Positions 36,404 through 48,479 of a DNA stretch of 64,000 nt are shown one piece after another. Both the position numbers and the translations under genes were made by a program. The stretch spans positions 18,500,144-18,564,143 of the forward strand of contig NC_065920.1 in the NCBI RefSeq assembly GCF_024586455.1, read 5' to 3'. Positions within the stretch are counted from its first letter, which is position 1. Each line of letters starts with the position of its first letter. The notes below the pieces were generated by a model. It ran no database searches, was not told the origin of the DNA, and saw only the letters and a list, made by a program, of their open reading frames with translations. This DNA is from Bactrocera neohumeralis. Taxonomy: Eukaryota > Arthropoda > Insecta > Diptera > Tephritidae.

Positions 36404-36474
36404 TGCATCGGCCGGGAATCGAACCCGGGCCGCCCGCGTGGCAGGCGAGCATTCTACCACTGAACCACCGATGC
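36404..36474 (-). tRNA. tRNA-Gly(GCC) copy 2
   Basis: Same 71 nt as copy 1. The 5' flank (plus strand TCTTATAAAAAGCGTAACGG) is shared with copies 7 and 11. T6 terminator downstream. Left member of a duplicated tRNA pair. Confidence 0.98.
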
Positions 36475-37381
36475 TCTTATAAAAAGCGTAACGGTAAACT
36501 TTCGCGATTTAAAGTAATTTAGTTTTCTAAAGGCTTAAGCGACTGTAATATCGACAGCATAGGTTTTATACATCCTCTATTATTAACGGTAAACCCAAAA
36601 TTAAACTAAGGTATTATGTCTTTTTGTGGCCTTACTATCTACGTCTTCTTAAGCAAAGATCCTTATATTCATATCATTAAGTTTTGATATAGCTTTGAGT
36701 TCAGAGATCTACAATTTAAGCCAATTAAGCAGAGAAATTAGTATCAACTCAGATAGTGTTGCGCCAATACTAGCCTAAGGCTTACTTACCTTGCAATCGA
36801 GATTAGTTAGGGAATGCATAGGCTCACTAATAATGGCATTAATTTATTCTTGTTAAAACTGGTATGGGTGAAAGACCCATCGGAAACGTAGGCTATTGTG
36901 AAGCTGATGCGCTGGCAAGAAAGAGCATCTCAACTTCGTTATCAATGGAAAGCGATCCGGTCGGGACTCGCTATCTTCTTGAATTTTACCTCTGAATAGC
37001 TGGGTCTTACGAGAGCTTGGCGAGCGCTGGATAACTGATCCATTTGCAGTCGTAAGATCCTTCTAGCCCAAAGAAAGTCGGAATCTAGACTCTCTAATTT
37101 CGCTATTTTTAGGGGCTATAACTGATCAATATAAGTGTCCACTACAAGGTGCAAAAAAACTTACCAGATGCCAGTTGCAAAAGATTTATTTCACAGAAAT
37201 TTTTAGTTTTGAATAATTTTTCACATTTTTCTCTATTATTTTTATTGTCACACCCAACCAAACCGAATAAACGTTTGACAATCTTTGGTTTCGACATCTT
37301 CATCATTTAGCTCGTTTTGACAACAAAATGTTGATAAATTTGACGTCATGCCTCGTCCACAACCATTGAAAAAAGAGTTAT
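36475..37381 (+). repeat. Segmental-duplication spacer A with RNase H relic
   Basis: The spacer between tRNA copies 2 and 3 aligns along its whole length with the spacer between copies 11 and 12 (54180-55029). It contains a decayed LINE RNase H C-terminus on the plus strand (GYCEADALARKSISTSLS at ~36895-36950) and the following tail. Confidence 0.75.
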
Positions 37382-37452
37382 TGCATCGGCCGGGAATCGA
37401 ACCCGGGCCGCCCGCGTGGCAGGCGAGCATTCTACCACTGAACCACCGATGC
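37382..37452 (-). tRNA. tRNA-Gly(GCC) copy 3
   Basis: Same 71 nt. The downstream flank GAAAAAAGAGTTAT (plus strand) is identical to that of copy 12, giving a T6 terminator. Right member of the duplicated pair. Confidence 0.98.
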
Positions 37453-37548
37453 TTCTTGAACCTATTTTTACCAGCATTTTTGTAAAATTTAAAATTTGCG
37501 AAATATCGGAAACTTCATTTAGTATCAAACGTCTCGCGGATACATATA

Positions 37549-38120
37549 CAGGGTTTGTCCGAAAAGTAATACGACTGATTTTCTTCCGCCGCGACTGAAC
37601 TTTGCAGCGTGCACGCACCGACTGGATACGATAGAGGGCATTCCTAGCTAACGAACGAGCGGTTATTCAGTTGTCTCCGAGCACATGGAGAGTCAGGGCA
37701 AACATTTTCGCGCGACGTGTTTCTATGAGTGGTGCAAGCCGAAAATGCAGCATTCGTTAAAGCAGAGGTACGCGATTAAATTCTGTGTGAAACTCGGTAA
37801 ACGACAGAGACGTTTGATATGATCAAGCTGGCTTACCCAGATGTTGCTTTAGCAAGATGTGGTGTGTTTCAGTGGCACCAGGCCTTTTTCAAGGGCCGGG
37901 AAGAGGTCGCTGCTGAGTGAGCAAATCCAAAGTGAAAACGATGCTCATTGTCTCTTTTGACATCAAAGTCATTGTCCACCATGAGTTTTTTCCTCTTGGA
38001 CAAACCGTCATCGCCAAGTTTTACGAGGAAGTCCTCAAGAGACTCAAACGATGGGTCAATCGGGTCCGACAAAACATCGCAGCCGATTGGAAGTTGCACC
38101 ATGACATCGCCCCCTGAGAG
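37549..38120 (+). mobile_element. Internally deleted mariner
   Basis: Begins CAGGGTTTGTCCGAAAAGTA (terminal-repeat-like). It encodes a start with MESQGKHFRATCFYEWCKPK, then KLAYPDVALARCGVFQWHQAF and KGREEVAAE, then jumps to the catalytic block MLIVSFDIKVIVHHEFFP and KFYEEVLKRLKRWVNRV. Frames are broken and the 3' end is unclear. Confidence 0.75.
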
Positions 38121-38866
38121 ATGAGTTTTTCTTGCGAGTTTTCAGCTATATTGACCAGATTGGCTGAAAAATTCGCAGGGCAACATCGAATTTTGTTCAT
38201 TAGGTTTCTTTTCAGCATCGTTTTTGTAATACCATTTGTCTTTAATCTCAAAAAAGTGTAAAAGCTCACTCTGTTGACTGTCGAATAGACTCTGGTGTGA
38301 AATGATGGAGCCATGTTTATCCCTTGTCACACATGGACACAAAAAATCGGTTTTATTACGCTTGAGCAGCTTCAAACACTCCCCAGAACTATCAATTTGG
38401 TTTTCTTTTGATGGATTGTAAGCTTTGCACAAAGCTCTCACATATCCAAATATTCATTCACAAAATAACATATCCAACACTTCCCTTTGATATCTTTAGA
38501 ATCTCAGCTATCTCGAGCAACCTTATTTTACATCCAAAACTATTTGGAAAACTTTTTTTTAATGTTTTCGTCGGCTCCTCTTTGGATCATCTATACCATG
38601 CATCGTCCTCGGTGCTTATTTCCAATTCTCAATTATTCTTCTGCAAACTAGCACAAGTTGCTTTACTCAAAATTCTAGTTGCCAAATTTGTACACGTATC
38701 TTTTGAAGGTTAGACCTTACTAAAAACCATGTGGATTTAATATTATTGACACCATCTACGTATGAGCCTACGAACTTTTTAGCCATCTTGTTATTTCCAT
38801 TCTAAGCTAAAACATTGTGTTAAAAAATTTACTGGAATGTTTCTTAAAGCAAAAAAAATGTATAGT
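38121..38866. other. Gene-free intronic stretch
   Basis: No gene recognised in ~750 bp. 38140-38440 has frames on both strands without family resemblance. Confidence 0.3.
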
Positions 38867-38937
38867 TGCATCGGCCGGGAATCGAACCCGGGCCGCCCGC
38901 GTGGCAGGCGAGCATTCTACCACTGAACCACCGATGC
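38867..38937 (-). tRNA. tRNA-Gly(GCC) copy 4
   Basis: Same 71 nt; A-run AAAAAAAA on the plus strand 10 bp to the left is a T8 terminator. Only 255 bp from copy 5. Confidence 0.98.
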
Positions 38938-39192
38938 TTCATGCCAAAAGTCGGGGTTTTATAAATAAAATTTTCGGTAATAGATCGTAAAAATATATAT
39001 AAAATACAAGTTAACCGAAAAGGCAGGGTTTGATAAGCTGGACAGACAATCACTATTTTTTTTCAGTACCGGGAACATCCAAGTCCACTTTCTCTATTAA
39101 TCATTTCATTCTTCGCCACGCCTACTTTTTCTATATACTTGGTCTTTTGTTTGGATCCTATATTTCACAATATTTTTTGATAAAAGTTAGGT

Positions 39193-39263
39193 TGCATCGG
39201 CCGGGAATCGAACCCGGGCCGCCCGCGTGGCAGGCGAGCATTCTACCACTGAACCACCGATGC
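39193..39263 (-). tRNA. tRNA-Gly(GCC) copy 5
   Basis: Same 71 nt; short T4 terminator. Flanks differ from copy 4 although the two are close. Confidence 0.98.
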
Positions 39264-40113
39264 TTGTTGATTTAGTTAAACATTTGGATATGGCCATAAC
39301 CACTATCTTTAAAAAAACTTACAAAAATAATGAAGATTTGTTCATACAATATTTTATGGCAAATAAATTATTCCGATTGTGCAAATTATTATCTCGTCTT
39401 CTGCTATAGACTTTCCATTTTTGAATTCCTGCATTTTTAAAAACAGGGTCCCTGAGGGCCAGATCAATAGCTTATCGGGGATGCGAAAGCGATTTGAATT
39501 CAATACGAGTAGTATACAATTTTGCCATCATTTTAATTGATCTGCGACACTGTTCATTGCAGTAACGGATCAAAGCGCTCTCTTCAAATGAGCCCATTTT
39601 TCTACGGTTTCACTCGATAAATATAGCTGCAGCTGATTGTTGTTTCCGTTTTAAGATAGTCGATGATATACATAGACGTCCTAATCTTGTCTAGCTGTAG
39701 CGTCTTACTTGGCTCTGAATTCGATTCCTACCTCGCCTGACTGTCGTTTGAACAACGGAGGTAAATGGTGGAACTATGTTTCATACTTTGTCACAAATTC
39801 GGCAGCTCTAAGTACTGCTCATAATCATCAATTGGTTGCTGTTTGAGTTCCCCATCTCTGATGGAACCCCAAATTAAAATTAACCTTCTGAGAAAGAATG
39901 AGGGTTGCTTTTTCATTTACTAGATAGTTCTAACTGATTGTGCCTATTATATGGAGTTTTAGATCTGGAAAATCTACATTCGACCAGACTTTCACCATAC
40001 TCCAAAGACCCCTGAAACGAAGATCGACCCACACCACTTCTACGTCGTTTTTAAAGCCGACTTCGACAGGATCTAGTCACTATGTCTGAACTTGGTATCC
40101 CCGAAAAGCTAAT
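39264..40113. other. Gene-free intronic stretch
   Basis: No gene or recognised element in ~850 bp. Confidence 0.3.
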
Positions 40114-40601
40114 AATGGTCTTGCGGTATTTTTGTTGAATTTTTTTTTTTTTTATTGAAATTGAAATGAATTTTTTGATGACTCATGCCCAGCTCTTGAC
40201 CGATGCTACGGCTGCTACTATGCCGGTCTCTTTCGACCACGATTCGATAGGCCTTCCGGAGCGTGACGCATCTTCGACCACCTCTACACCATAACGAAAA
40301 CGTTGAAACCATCATTGTGCGGTGGAAATGGAAACTGTATCGGGTCCATAAACTGCACAAATTTTATTGGCGGCTTGAGATGCATTTTTGCCTTTATCGT
40401 AGTAGTACTGTAAAATATGCCGTGTTTTTTCTTTATTTTGATCCATGTTTGCGACGCTATAACTCACGAACAACTTAAAAGAAACGATAATCAATCAAAC
40501 GCGTGTTAGCGCGTGAAATGAGCTTTCCAAAAAGGATATAGCATGACCCGAGGTACAGCGCCAACTAGCGAAAATACCGCAAGACTTTTTTGACAACCTA
40601 T
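40114..40601 (-). mobile_element. Non-autonomous mariner deletion derivative, copy 2
   Basis: Same family and same internal junction as 25519-26050, in the opposite orientation. The 5' terminal repeat is intact (ATAGGTTGTCAAAAAAGTCT on the minus strand, TA at 40602-40603). The 3' repeat has lost ~14 bp. Encodes MDQNKEKTRHILQYYYDKGK and a broken HTH. Confidence 0.88.
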
Positions 40602-40784
40602 TATGTTTGTGTAAGCTGACGTTGAGCAACACCTAATGCTCCGTCAGGTTTGGGAAGGACCTCTGCGAGCCGTTCAATACCAAAGAAGGTTTCAGACAAA
40701 GATGCTCCCTATCGTGTGACTTCTATAATCAATTTTTGGAAAAAATAATACGAGCTGCAGAGCTAAATTGAGAAAGTACAATCT

Positions 40785-41035
40785 TTAAGAGTGTACAGTT
40801 GCTGGTGTACGCCGATTATATTGATATCATCGGCCCCAACAACCGGGCCGTAAGCTCTGCTTTCTCCAGGCTGGATAAGGAAACGAAGCGTATAGGTCTG
40901 GCTGTGGGCGAGGCATCGACGTTGACAACACCTGATAAGTCGGCGTTATGAGTTTTCGAGAGAAAGGTTCTGCGAAAGATGTATGGTCCCTTGCGCATAG
41001 CGTTGTCTACGCCAATAAAGAAGAAGAAGAAGGCA
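40785..41035 (+). mobile_element. LINE family A fragment, plus orientation
   Basis: Plus-strand piece: VYADYIDIIGPN (a decayed YADD reverse-transcriptase motif), SSAFSRLDKETKRIGLAVGE, then a deletion to FRRKVLRKMYGPLR-like sequence, ending in the tail AAGAAGAAGAAGG. Confidence 0.7.
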
Positions 41036-43995
41036 ATTTTAGTCGCTATCCCTCTTACCGTATATAGAGAGGGAGCTGAAGACGCTCATTTTAAAAATAA
41101 GCTTGCTAACTTTAGTTATTTATGCTATGGAAAAAGTGATTATATTTTGATTTTGATCCGCGCCCCTAGAACAGTCGTAACGCTAATTGGAAAATATACC
41201 AAGAAGGATATTTATGATGTACGAACCTGAAAGTGCGACAGTATATCAAGCATACAGTTCAGATCTTAACCAAAGTAGTTAGAATAATTAACGCTAACTC
41301 AATCCGACAACTTCAATGAATTTTTGTAATTTTCTGCCTTCGCCGATTAATTTGCGATTCTTCGCATTTCTTTATACGCTTACAAAAACATGGAAGTTAC
41401 ATTAGCTGATGGTGGCCACAACATAACAAGTGTAAAAATATTTTCTCGCTTTTAACAAGTATACGAGCATTAGTGCTTAAGTACTTAAGTATATGAGTAT
41501 TTGCAATATTTCGCTAAGCAGGCGAAGTCCTCGGTTGAAACTAGTTAAGCTGAACCTTAAAAGCGTTGAAAATGCAAGCAAGAATGCATACATAAGTACA
41601 TCTGTGGATTGCAATAAATAAAAGCTGCAGCTTGTGAAGTCGAAGCCGACTGCCCTGTTTGCATACCTACACACACACACACATCTATCCTTCAACGACT
41701 GGCAACAATAACAAAAATATGCGCGAAGCTCACACTGATCATCAAAAGAAGCCGCCGCGCCGCCACCACAAATTCGTACAGCCTCGATCCATACAGAACA
41801 CAGAGTAACATAGCGCAACAACAAAACAATGCCAAGACATAAACTGAGGTCCAAACCGCAAACTGCACTCGTTAAGCCGACGAACTGTGTGTGCCTGATT
41901 TAAGGTCCGCGCCAAGTCAATGGACACCCTGCCCTGGCAGCACAAATACCTGCACAGTAATTGAGTGTGACACCAGCACGAAAGGTGTGTACTCCGGCAC
42001 AACAACAATGTGTGCACCGTTGTTGTTTTTGGTCAGCTAAAATTGCAGTGAATGTGTAGCGGCAAAGCTCATTATGAGCGCATATGTTCTGAGTCTGTCT
42101 TTCGGACTAGGTAGAGAGGCGTAGAGATGCATGTTCTTAATTCAATGCGGTTTTAGTCGGCAATAAATTTGCTTATTTAATGTTGCAATAAGTTATTTTG
42201 TTGAATTGGATTCGGAAAATATTCAAAGAGCATATAATAAAGTTCCGAAGTAATGGCAGCCAGCGGAAAGCTTTGGAATTAACGAGAGAAAGCAAGACTC
42301 ATTGAAGGAAACAAATCATAACTGAACTTAATTTATGCCCTTCTTAGTTAGAGCAGAAGTCATTATGAAAGAATTTTAATTCTGCTTATGTAAACGGCAA
42401 TTCATTAAATATGCTCCGGTGTCATAATTTTTCTAGGTTATGAATTTTTATGCCAACTCAACCAGCGTGCTGCGGTTCCGGTAAGCTCAGGAATTGTAGC
42501 GCATAGCTAGAGTGGCGTATAAATAATCTGTCGATCGTTGATTGCGGCAGACGCTCTTATGAATTCATTTCCATTAGGCTAAGAGTGGTCAGTAGACAAA
42601 ATGATTAGATAAGTAGTACGTCGTTGGGAGACTTTTCCTTTAGCAGCGGATGTTGGCAAACTTTGTTGATTTCTCACTATCTAACGATCGATAATTTTGT
42701 TTCACCATCGATAACCACTTCATTTTTAATAAAGTCGGAGCGGATGCGCTTTCTATTAGGCCAAGAACTGGCAGCTTAGTATTATCATTCTGCAAAGACA
42801 TTATTCAGCGATAAAATTAGTAACTGAAAGTTTCTTTTAGAAAAAAGTAGTATTTTCTATTTTTCAAAATTTTTCGAAATATTTTGAAAATATATTTATC
42901 CCGAAAACTATATTGGTATAAAATATTTATGCCTGTGGGACCCTTCATGTGTGTTCGAGAGATTTTTCATTGCAAAAGTCATGTTTTTAACCAAAAAATC
43001 ACAAAAATACTGTGCATTTGGTAATTTTAAATGAAAGGAATTTTATTTCTGTTGTAGAATGCTTGTAATTCTTGAAAATTATCGGAAATAATCGAGAGAT
43101 CTGTCAATTCTAAAATTTCTCGTACCACCATACTGATTTCTATTATACTCGTACATATATTTTGTGTGAACAGAATTTTAAATCCTGATTCATAATTGCG
43201 TTCTATATTGCTACTTTTTGAATTTGAAATTCTTAAGAATGCCACTGGGCATTTTTTATAGTAGGAGGAAGCATCGAAACCAAAGCGCGGGACTTTAATT
43301 CGCTAAACCTAACCTACTTCCATCTCATGTCTCTTCCACGGGACCACTGGACAAGGTGTTACATCGTAGAAAAGAAGACATGTAAGTCTTTGCTATTATA
43401 CGGACTGACTGACCTCTGATCTGTTGTGAATGTCTCAATCTTGTCAAAATTAGAGCTGCCGCTTCCCTGACAGCTTTCCATTTTACAGACGACTCGTAAG
43501 TCAAATTTTCCACCGTGGGACTACCTCCTGGTGTGGTTTTTAGCTTTTCCCCTTATATATATACTTAAAAACCGATGGCCATAATAGAGTACATGTTTAC
43601 AGTCTTCTATACACTCAGCACACGTCGGACAATATGGGCTAAAGTCAGGACAATATTTGTATGGGTAGCTTCTAAAGCACCCATGGCCACTGAGTATTTG
43701 GGTCAGGTGGAAATCCAGGTCACCATGTTGTCTACTGGGCTAACTGCCATAGTCTATGTAGAATATTTAATACCACCAAAAATGGTTTTACAGTGATATG
43801 TACATCCAATACAAAGATTAAAAAAGTGGTTGCAATGCAAAAATTAGAAAATTTTCCATTTTCTCTTTGACTCACTAAACTCTTATCATTTTACTACACT
43901 AAAATATTTTTGGCAATACATTTTCTACAAAATCTTAACATTTTACATAAAAATAAAATTATAGTCTTATTAATATAAGCTGAATAATATTATAA
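41036..43995. other. ~3 kb gene-free intronic stretch
   Basis: I see no gene, RNA or clear element. 41650-42060 is GC-richer and includes a short ACACACACACAC microsatellite (41671-41682) and a CCGCCGCGCCGCCACCAC run. 43000-43260 is AT-rich. Confidence 0.35.
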
Positions 43996-44066
43996 TGCAT
44001 CGGCCGGGAATCGAACCCGGGCCGCCCGCGTGGCAGGCGAGCATTCTACCACTGAACCACCGATGC
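43996..44066 (-). tRNA. tRNA-Gly(GCC) copy 6, weak terminator
   Basis: Same 71 nt, but the downstream flank has no T4 run close by; the first one is about 40 bp away. Transcription may read through unless termination uses the T-poor ATTATAATATTATT stretch. Confidence 0.95.
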
Positions 44067-44624
44067 CTCTTAAAATAAACTTTCAAATTACCTAATTTCA
44101 GTTATGCTCATCTCACTAACCAGTTTTACATAAATGCAGTTTTGAACTAATCACTTGAAAATGTGTAAAAATTTTACGATGCAGCAGAGGATTCCTACTT
44201 CCACACTTACTTCACCGCATGCTCAACGCATGGTTTTACAAAGCTGATCGTAAAAATATACTTAGCTGCTTGGTGAACCACCTGCAGCAGTTGTGGTGTT
44301 ACTAAATGTCATACTAACTCAAAGTCGTAAGCATCATAGTCGCCCAAGAGCAAGTTATTAATAGACAGAGTCCAGAGGTAGTCGCTGCTAGTTTTTCCCT
44401 TAATTACTTTTTAAGTAGGACGTTATGATAAGTCTTGGTCATACTAATTAAGGCTAAAAATATAAATATTTATGTAATGTATGAGTACAACAACACTAAA
44501 CGGCACTTATGAACAGTCAACCATAAATCTATTAACTTGATCATCACCTCAGGGGCTAGTGATAATTTGAATATGCAAAGTATTAATTATAATCTTATTT
44601 TTCTGTAGACAATAAAATATTAAT

Positions 44625-44695
44625 TGCATCGGCCGGGAATCGAACCCGGGCCGCCCGCGTGGCAGGCGAGCATTCTACCACTGAACCACCGATGC
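44625..44695 (-). tRNA. tRNA-Gly(GCC) copy 7
   Basis: Same 71 nt; T4 terminator. The 5' flank TCTTATAAAAAATTTAACGG (plus strand) is related to copies 2 and 11, suggesting common duplication origin. Confidence 0.98.
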
Positions 44696-44944
44696 TCTTA
44701 TAAAAAATTTAACGGTAAACTCCCGAGATTTGAACCGATTGCGGAATTTTTTATATGTAGGGGTCTGAAAATATTTCTATACATTTTTTTATAATCTCGA
44801 TCGAACAAGTATAATCATGTATTAGCCAGCAACTTACTCGGGTAAAATGCTAAATAGTTTCTGGGGTTTCATAACTATTTTATCTAGTCCTGAGGAGTGG
44901 CCTTAAGCAGCAGCGAGATACTAGGTATCATGTCCATATTTTTT

Positions 44945-45565
44945 TAATGTTTTATAATTGGTGGTGAAGACAAGACGAACTATCTCCTATTACGGCTCCC
45001 ACGTCTTTTTTGGCAGTCATAACTTCGAAGTTGTAAATAATTTCGTCTATCTTGAAACCAGTATTAATACCAACAACAACGTCAGCCTCGAAATCCAACC
45101 CAGAATAATTCTTGTCAATACGTGCTACGTCGGACTGAATAAGCAATTGAGAAGCAAAGTACTCTCTTAATGAACAAATAGCAAATTCTACAAGTCACTC
45201 ATCATTCCTGTCCTGCGGTGTCCTGCTGTGTGGCGCAGAGGCATCCTCAGACAACATCTGATGAGTAGGCGTTACGAGTTTTCGAGAGAGAGATCGATTA
45301 TGGTCCTTTGTGCATAGGTATCTGCGAATACCGCAGTCGATGGAAAGATGAACTGTGCAAAATATACGACGATATGGTTCAGCCAATTAAAAGACAGCGG
45401 CTATGCAGTACCCGCCGGGGGAAGCAAAGGAAGAGAAAGGCCTCCACTCCGGTGGAAAACTACCTGGCTACACTTGGAATTCTCAACTGGCGCCAAACAG
45501 CGAAAAGTACTCGGCTACAACCGCGTAAGTCTTGTCCACGCTAGTAAAGAAGGAGAAGAATGAAA
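44945..45565 (+). mobile_element. LINE family A fragment, plus orientation
   Basis: Between tRNA copies 7 and 8. Readable pieces: SHNFEVVNNFVYLETSINTN, VSLEIQPRIILVNTCYVGLN, KQLRSKVLS, then ECRYRSRWKDELC-like and RRGKQRKRKASTP. Broken frames, with an AAGAAGGAGAAGAA tail at ~45546. Confidence 0.75.
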
Positions 45566-45651
45566 ATAGTTTATCAAATTCTTTGAAACTTTTAATCTAT
45601 TAGCAACTTAGAGTGACTTAACTTATCTAATATTTAAGGCAGGTTTAAGAA

Positions 45652-45722
45652 GCATCGGTGGTTCAGTGGTAGAATGCTCGCCTGCCACGCGGGCGGCCCG
45701 GGTTCGATTCCCGGCCGATGCA
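45652..45722 (+). tRNA. tRNA-Gly(GCC) copy 8, the only plus-strand copy
   Basis: Same 71 nt in the opposite orientation to the other eleven; TTTT terminator 8-12 bp downstream. Confidence 0.98.
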
Positions 45723-46074
45723 ACGCAATATTTTATAATTTACCAAAGAATTCCGATTATTTGATCATCGTGCTATAATCTCGATACATACATTGTGACA
45801 AAATAATACCCGGAAATTGTGAATAAAACGCAATATATTTACTTATTCATCAATATTTTGTCGCCTTCTAAGTAATACCACTCAGATGTAATACAACGAT
45901 TTCTCCAGTCCTCGAAACACTTTTCATAAGCCCTTTTGGCATGGCCTTCAGCGAATTTTATTTTATCTCTTCGATCGACTGAAAACGAGTTCAACGGAGC
46001 GGCAATTTCAGTTTGGGGAACAAGGAAAAATCACAGAGCCAAAGCTGGTGAATGCAGAATACCCTAGGTCGCGG

Positions 46075-46205
46075 TGCAAGCCTCATCTAATTTCTAATGT
46101 CTTTTTCTTCTTTACTGTCGCACACCAGTCGTTTCTTCTTTCCACAACGTGGCGCCAATTAGAAATTCCAAGCGAAGCCAGGTCCTTCTCCACCTGGTCT
46201 TTTCT
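46075..46205 (-). mobile_element. LINE family A, short 3' piece next to tRNA copy 9
   Basis: About 130 bp matching the C-terminal region of the family (AAGGTCCTTCTCCACCTGGTC type on the plus strand). It stops a few bases from the A-run that is the terminator of tRNA copy 9. Confidence 0.65.
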
Positions 46206-46224
46206 TAAAAAAAAAATAGATTAC

Positions 46225-46295
46225 TGCATCGGCCGGGAATCGAACCCGGGCCGCCCGCGTGGCAGGCGAGCATTCTACCACTGAACCACCGATGC
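46225..46295 (-). tRNA. tRNA-Gly(GCC) copy 9
   Basis: Same 71 nt; T10 terminator. Faces copy 8 from 500 bp away (their 3' ends point toward each other). Confidence 0.98.
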
Positions 46296-48479
46296 TTGTA
46301 TTTGAGGTTATATCTCTCCAAACCCGAAGAGATTGCTTAGTGTCGTGTTTTCTTTTCCACTAGTAATTAATTATCTGCGTTAATTATTGCTAAAACGGCA
46401 TAAAAAACGTAGTATTAAAATTCATTAACATAAATATTAACTGGGTGCAGTTTAATTTGTGGAATAAGAGAAATAGAGATAATAGTTGATAATGGGATCA
46501 TTTTATACTTGTATGTCGTTTTCGCTTTCCAAATCTTTGAACGAAAAACTGCAAAAATATTTAACGTGAACAGATGAAATTCAGACAGAATCTTTTCCTG
46601 ACAGTAGTATTTCTGCGTATCAAAAATGGGTTGAATCGGGTCCCTCAGCCCCCATATACCCTATATAAAGATTTTCGAACTTCCAGGTGACTTTATAATT
46701 CGCCATAGTAGATCTTTTGTGAGCCTTTTGCCCTTCCTTTATGTTAGTCAATGTAGATCAGACCTTGTGAATCCGAAATATTCTCCCAGCCGGTAGGTCA
46801 GTCCATCTTCGATGGATGAACTGCTAATATGAGATCCGGTCTTAAAATATTTCAGTCGCTTTCATTATTTGGCCAATCCGGAACCTCTTTTAGGCTTGAA
46901 ATTCACTTTGAAAGTTCACCTCTTTCGCCATGTACCAGCTAAGAGGTTCGAAAAGATAAAATATGGGTTTCGCCTACATCGAACAAAGCGCTTGAAATTG
47001 ACTCTGATATTGTCTACATATATGTATATTGAATGTTACCCGCTGTTTCTGCCAATAAAGTAACTAATTTTATAACAATTTACTCCAACAACAATGTGTT
47101 TGCGAAATAAGCGCTTTCAATTAAAAGTGGTTTTAATGATGGTTCCCCGCGGCGCGACTAAAGGTGTCGCTTTGATGGCTTTCTTAGCTACACGCTTCTT
47201 TTTTCCTTTTCGCATGTCTTTTTAAAACTTCTCGAAAGTAGTTGTTGCTCTGTTGCATTGTATAGAACTGTATACATTGAACACACGCCATCGGCATTAA
47301 CATTTCAAATTTATGAGTCCGCAAACTCTTGCATGTTCTTACAAAGTAGTGTTTCTTATCAGCTGTACTTATTTCATTAGTGAGCATCTTATACATAAGT
47401 ACGCTTAATATATATGTCAATATGTTATCACCTCGCATATTTATGCGCTTAAGAGTTAAAATCCGAATATTTATAAGTGACATCTAACATGTGTCGCCTT
47501 TTTATTTTATGATGTTTGTGTACCGAGATTTATTTTGACACCTAATTTTACTAATGAAATGATACTTGTTCGAAATTTGTGTTTCGACATTTTTACAAGT
47601 ACCTAATCGCTTGGGACTTGACATCAGGCTTAAGATTTGACATGTTGTCCCGCTATAATTCTTAGAGAGTATGTAAGCCTAGACACAAAAATGTCCACCG
47701 CTGAAATCTTCATTATTTACTACAGTATCTTTAATTCCTACATACAGTGACTCTAAAAACTCTCATGATGAAATTTTTCAACTCTTTTTGTTTTATCTCG
47801 TAAGTGACATATAAATACAAGAGACAATTTAAGACAAAGAAAGTTACAAACAAATCAGAAACTAAAATTATTTAACTTAATAACTACACAGATAAATTTT
47901 AAAAAGATTTTGTTGAAACGGCGTGCTGGTATCTATGGCTTTATATATGGCAAGAAACTTTTCGGGCTTAGACCATAGACCGAAAAGATATTGAAAAAAT
48001 TTTAATACCTTTAACTGAAGTGAATCGTAATCTTAGAAGGAGTTTTGGTCAGAATATGTAAATGTTAGTCAGAAGATACAAAGTATGGACATTTTTAAGA
48101 AGACTATCTCCTATTTCCACTAAATTCTGATCGTTGGTTCAGATTAGATTTAGATTCAGTAACTGACCCTTAAGATGAGGATCGCATGTGTATTAATAAA
48201 TCCAGTGCTTTATAAAATCAGAAAATAGTTCTTCTGTAATCAGTCGACAGAGCGCTTTAAAAGGTTACATGGGTTTCGTCGATTCCATTAGTCGTCGGTA
48301 AAAAATGTTAACAGCATAACTCCTTACAGGATCGGATCATAAAAAGTCAGAAGAAAATACGCGCTTTAGTTAAGACCATAAACAAAAAAAAAGAGAGAAA
48401 AGCTCACTAGACCTTTTACGATTCACTTTGAGTCAAAAGGATTCTGCGACAGCGCAAGAACTAATGGTAGCCCAACCAG
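46296..48479. other. Gene-free stretch with a dispersed repeat and one small basic frame
   Basis: 46628-46660 repeats the GGGTTGAATCGGGT / CCCTCAGCCCCCATATA motif of 26.8 kb. A 32-codon Lys/Arg-rich frame lies on the minus strand at 47117-47215. Otherwise AT-rich and unremarkable. Confidence 0.4.
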
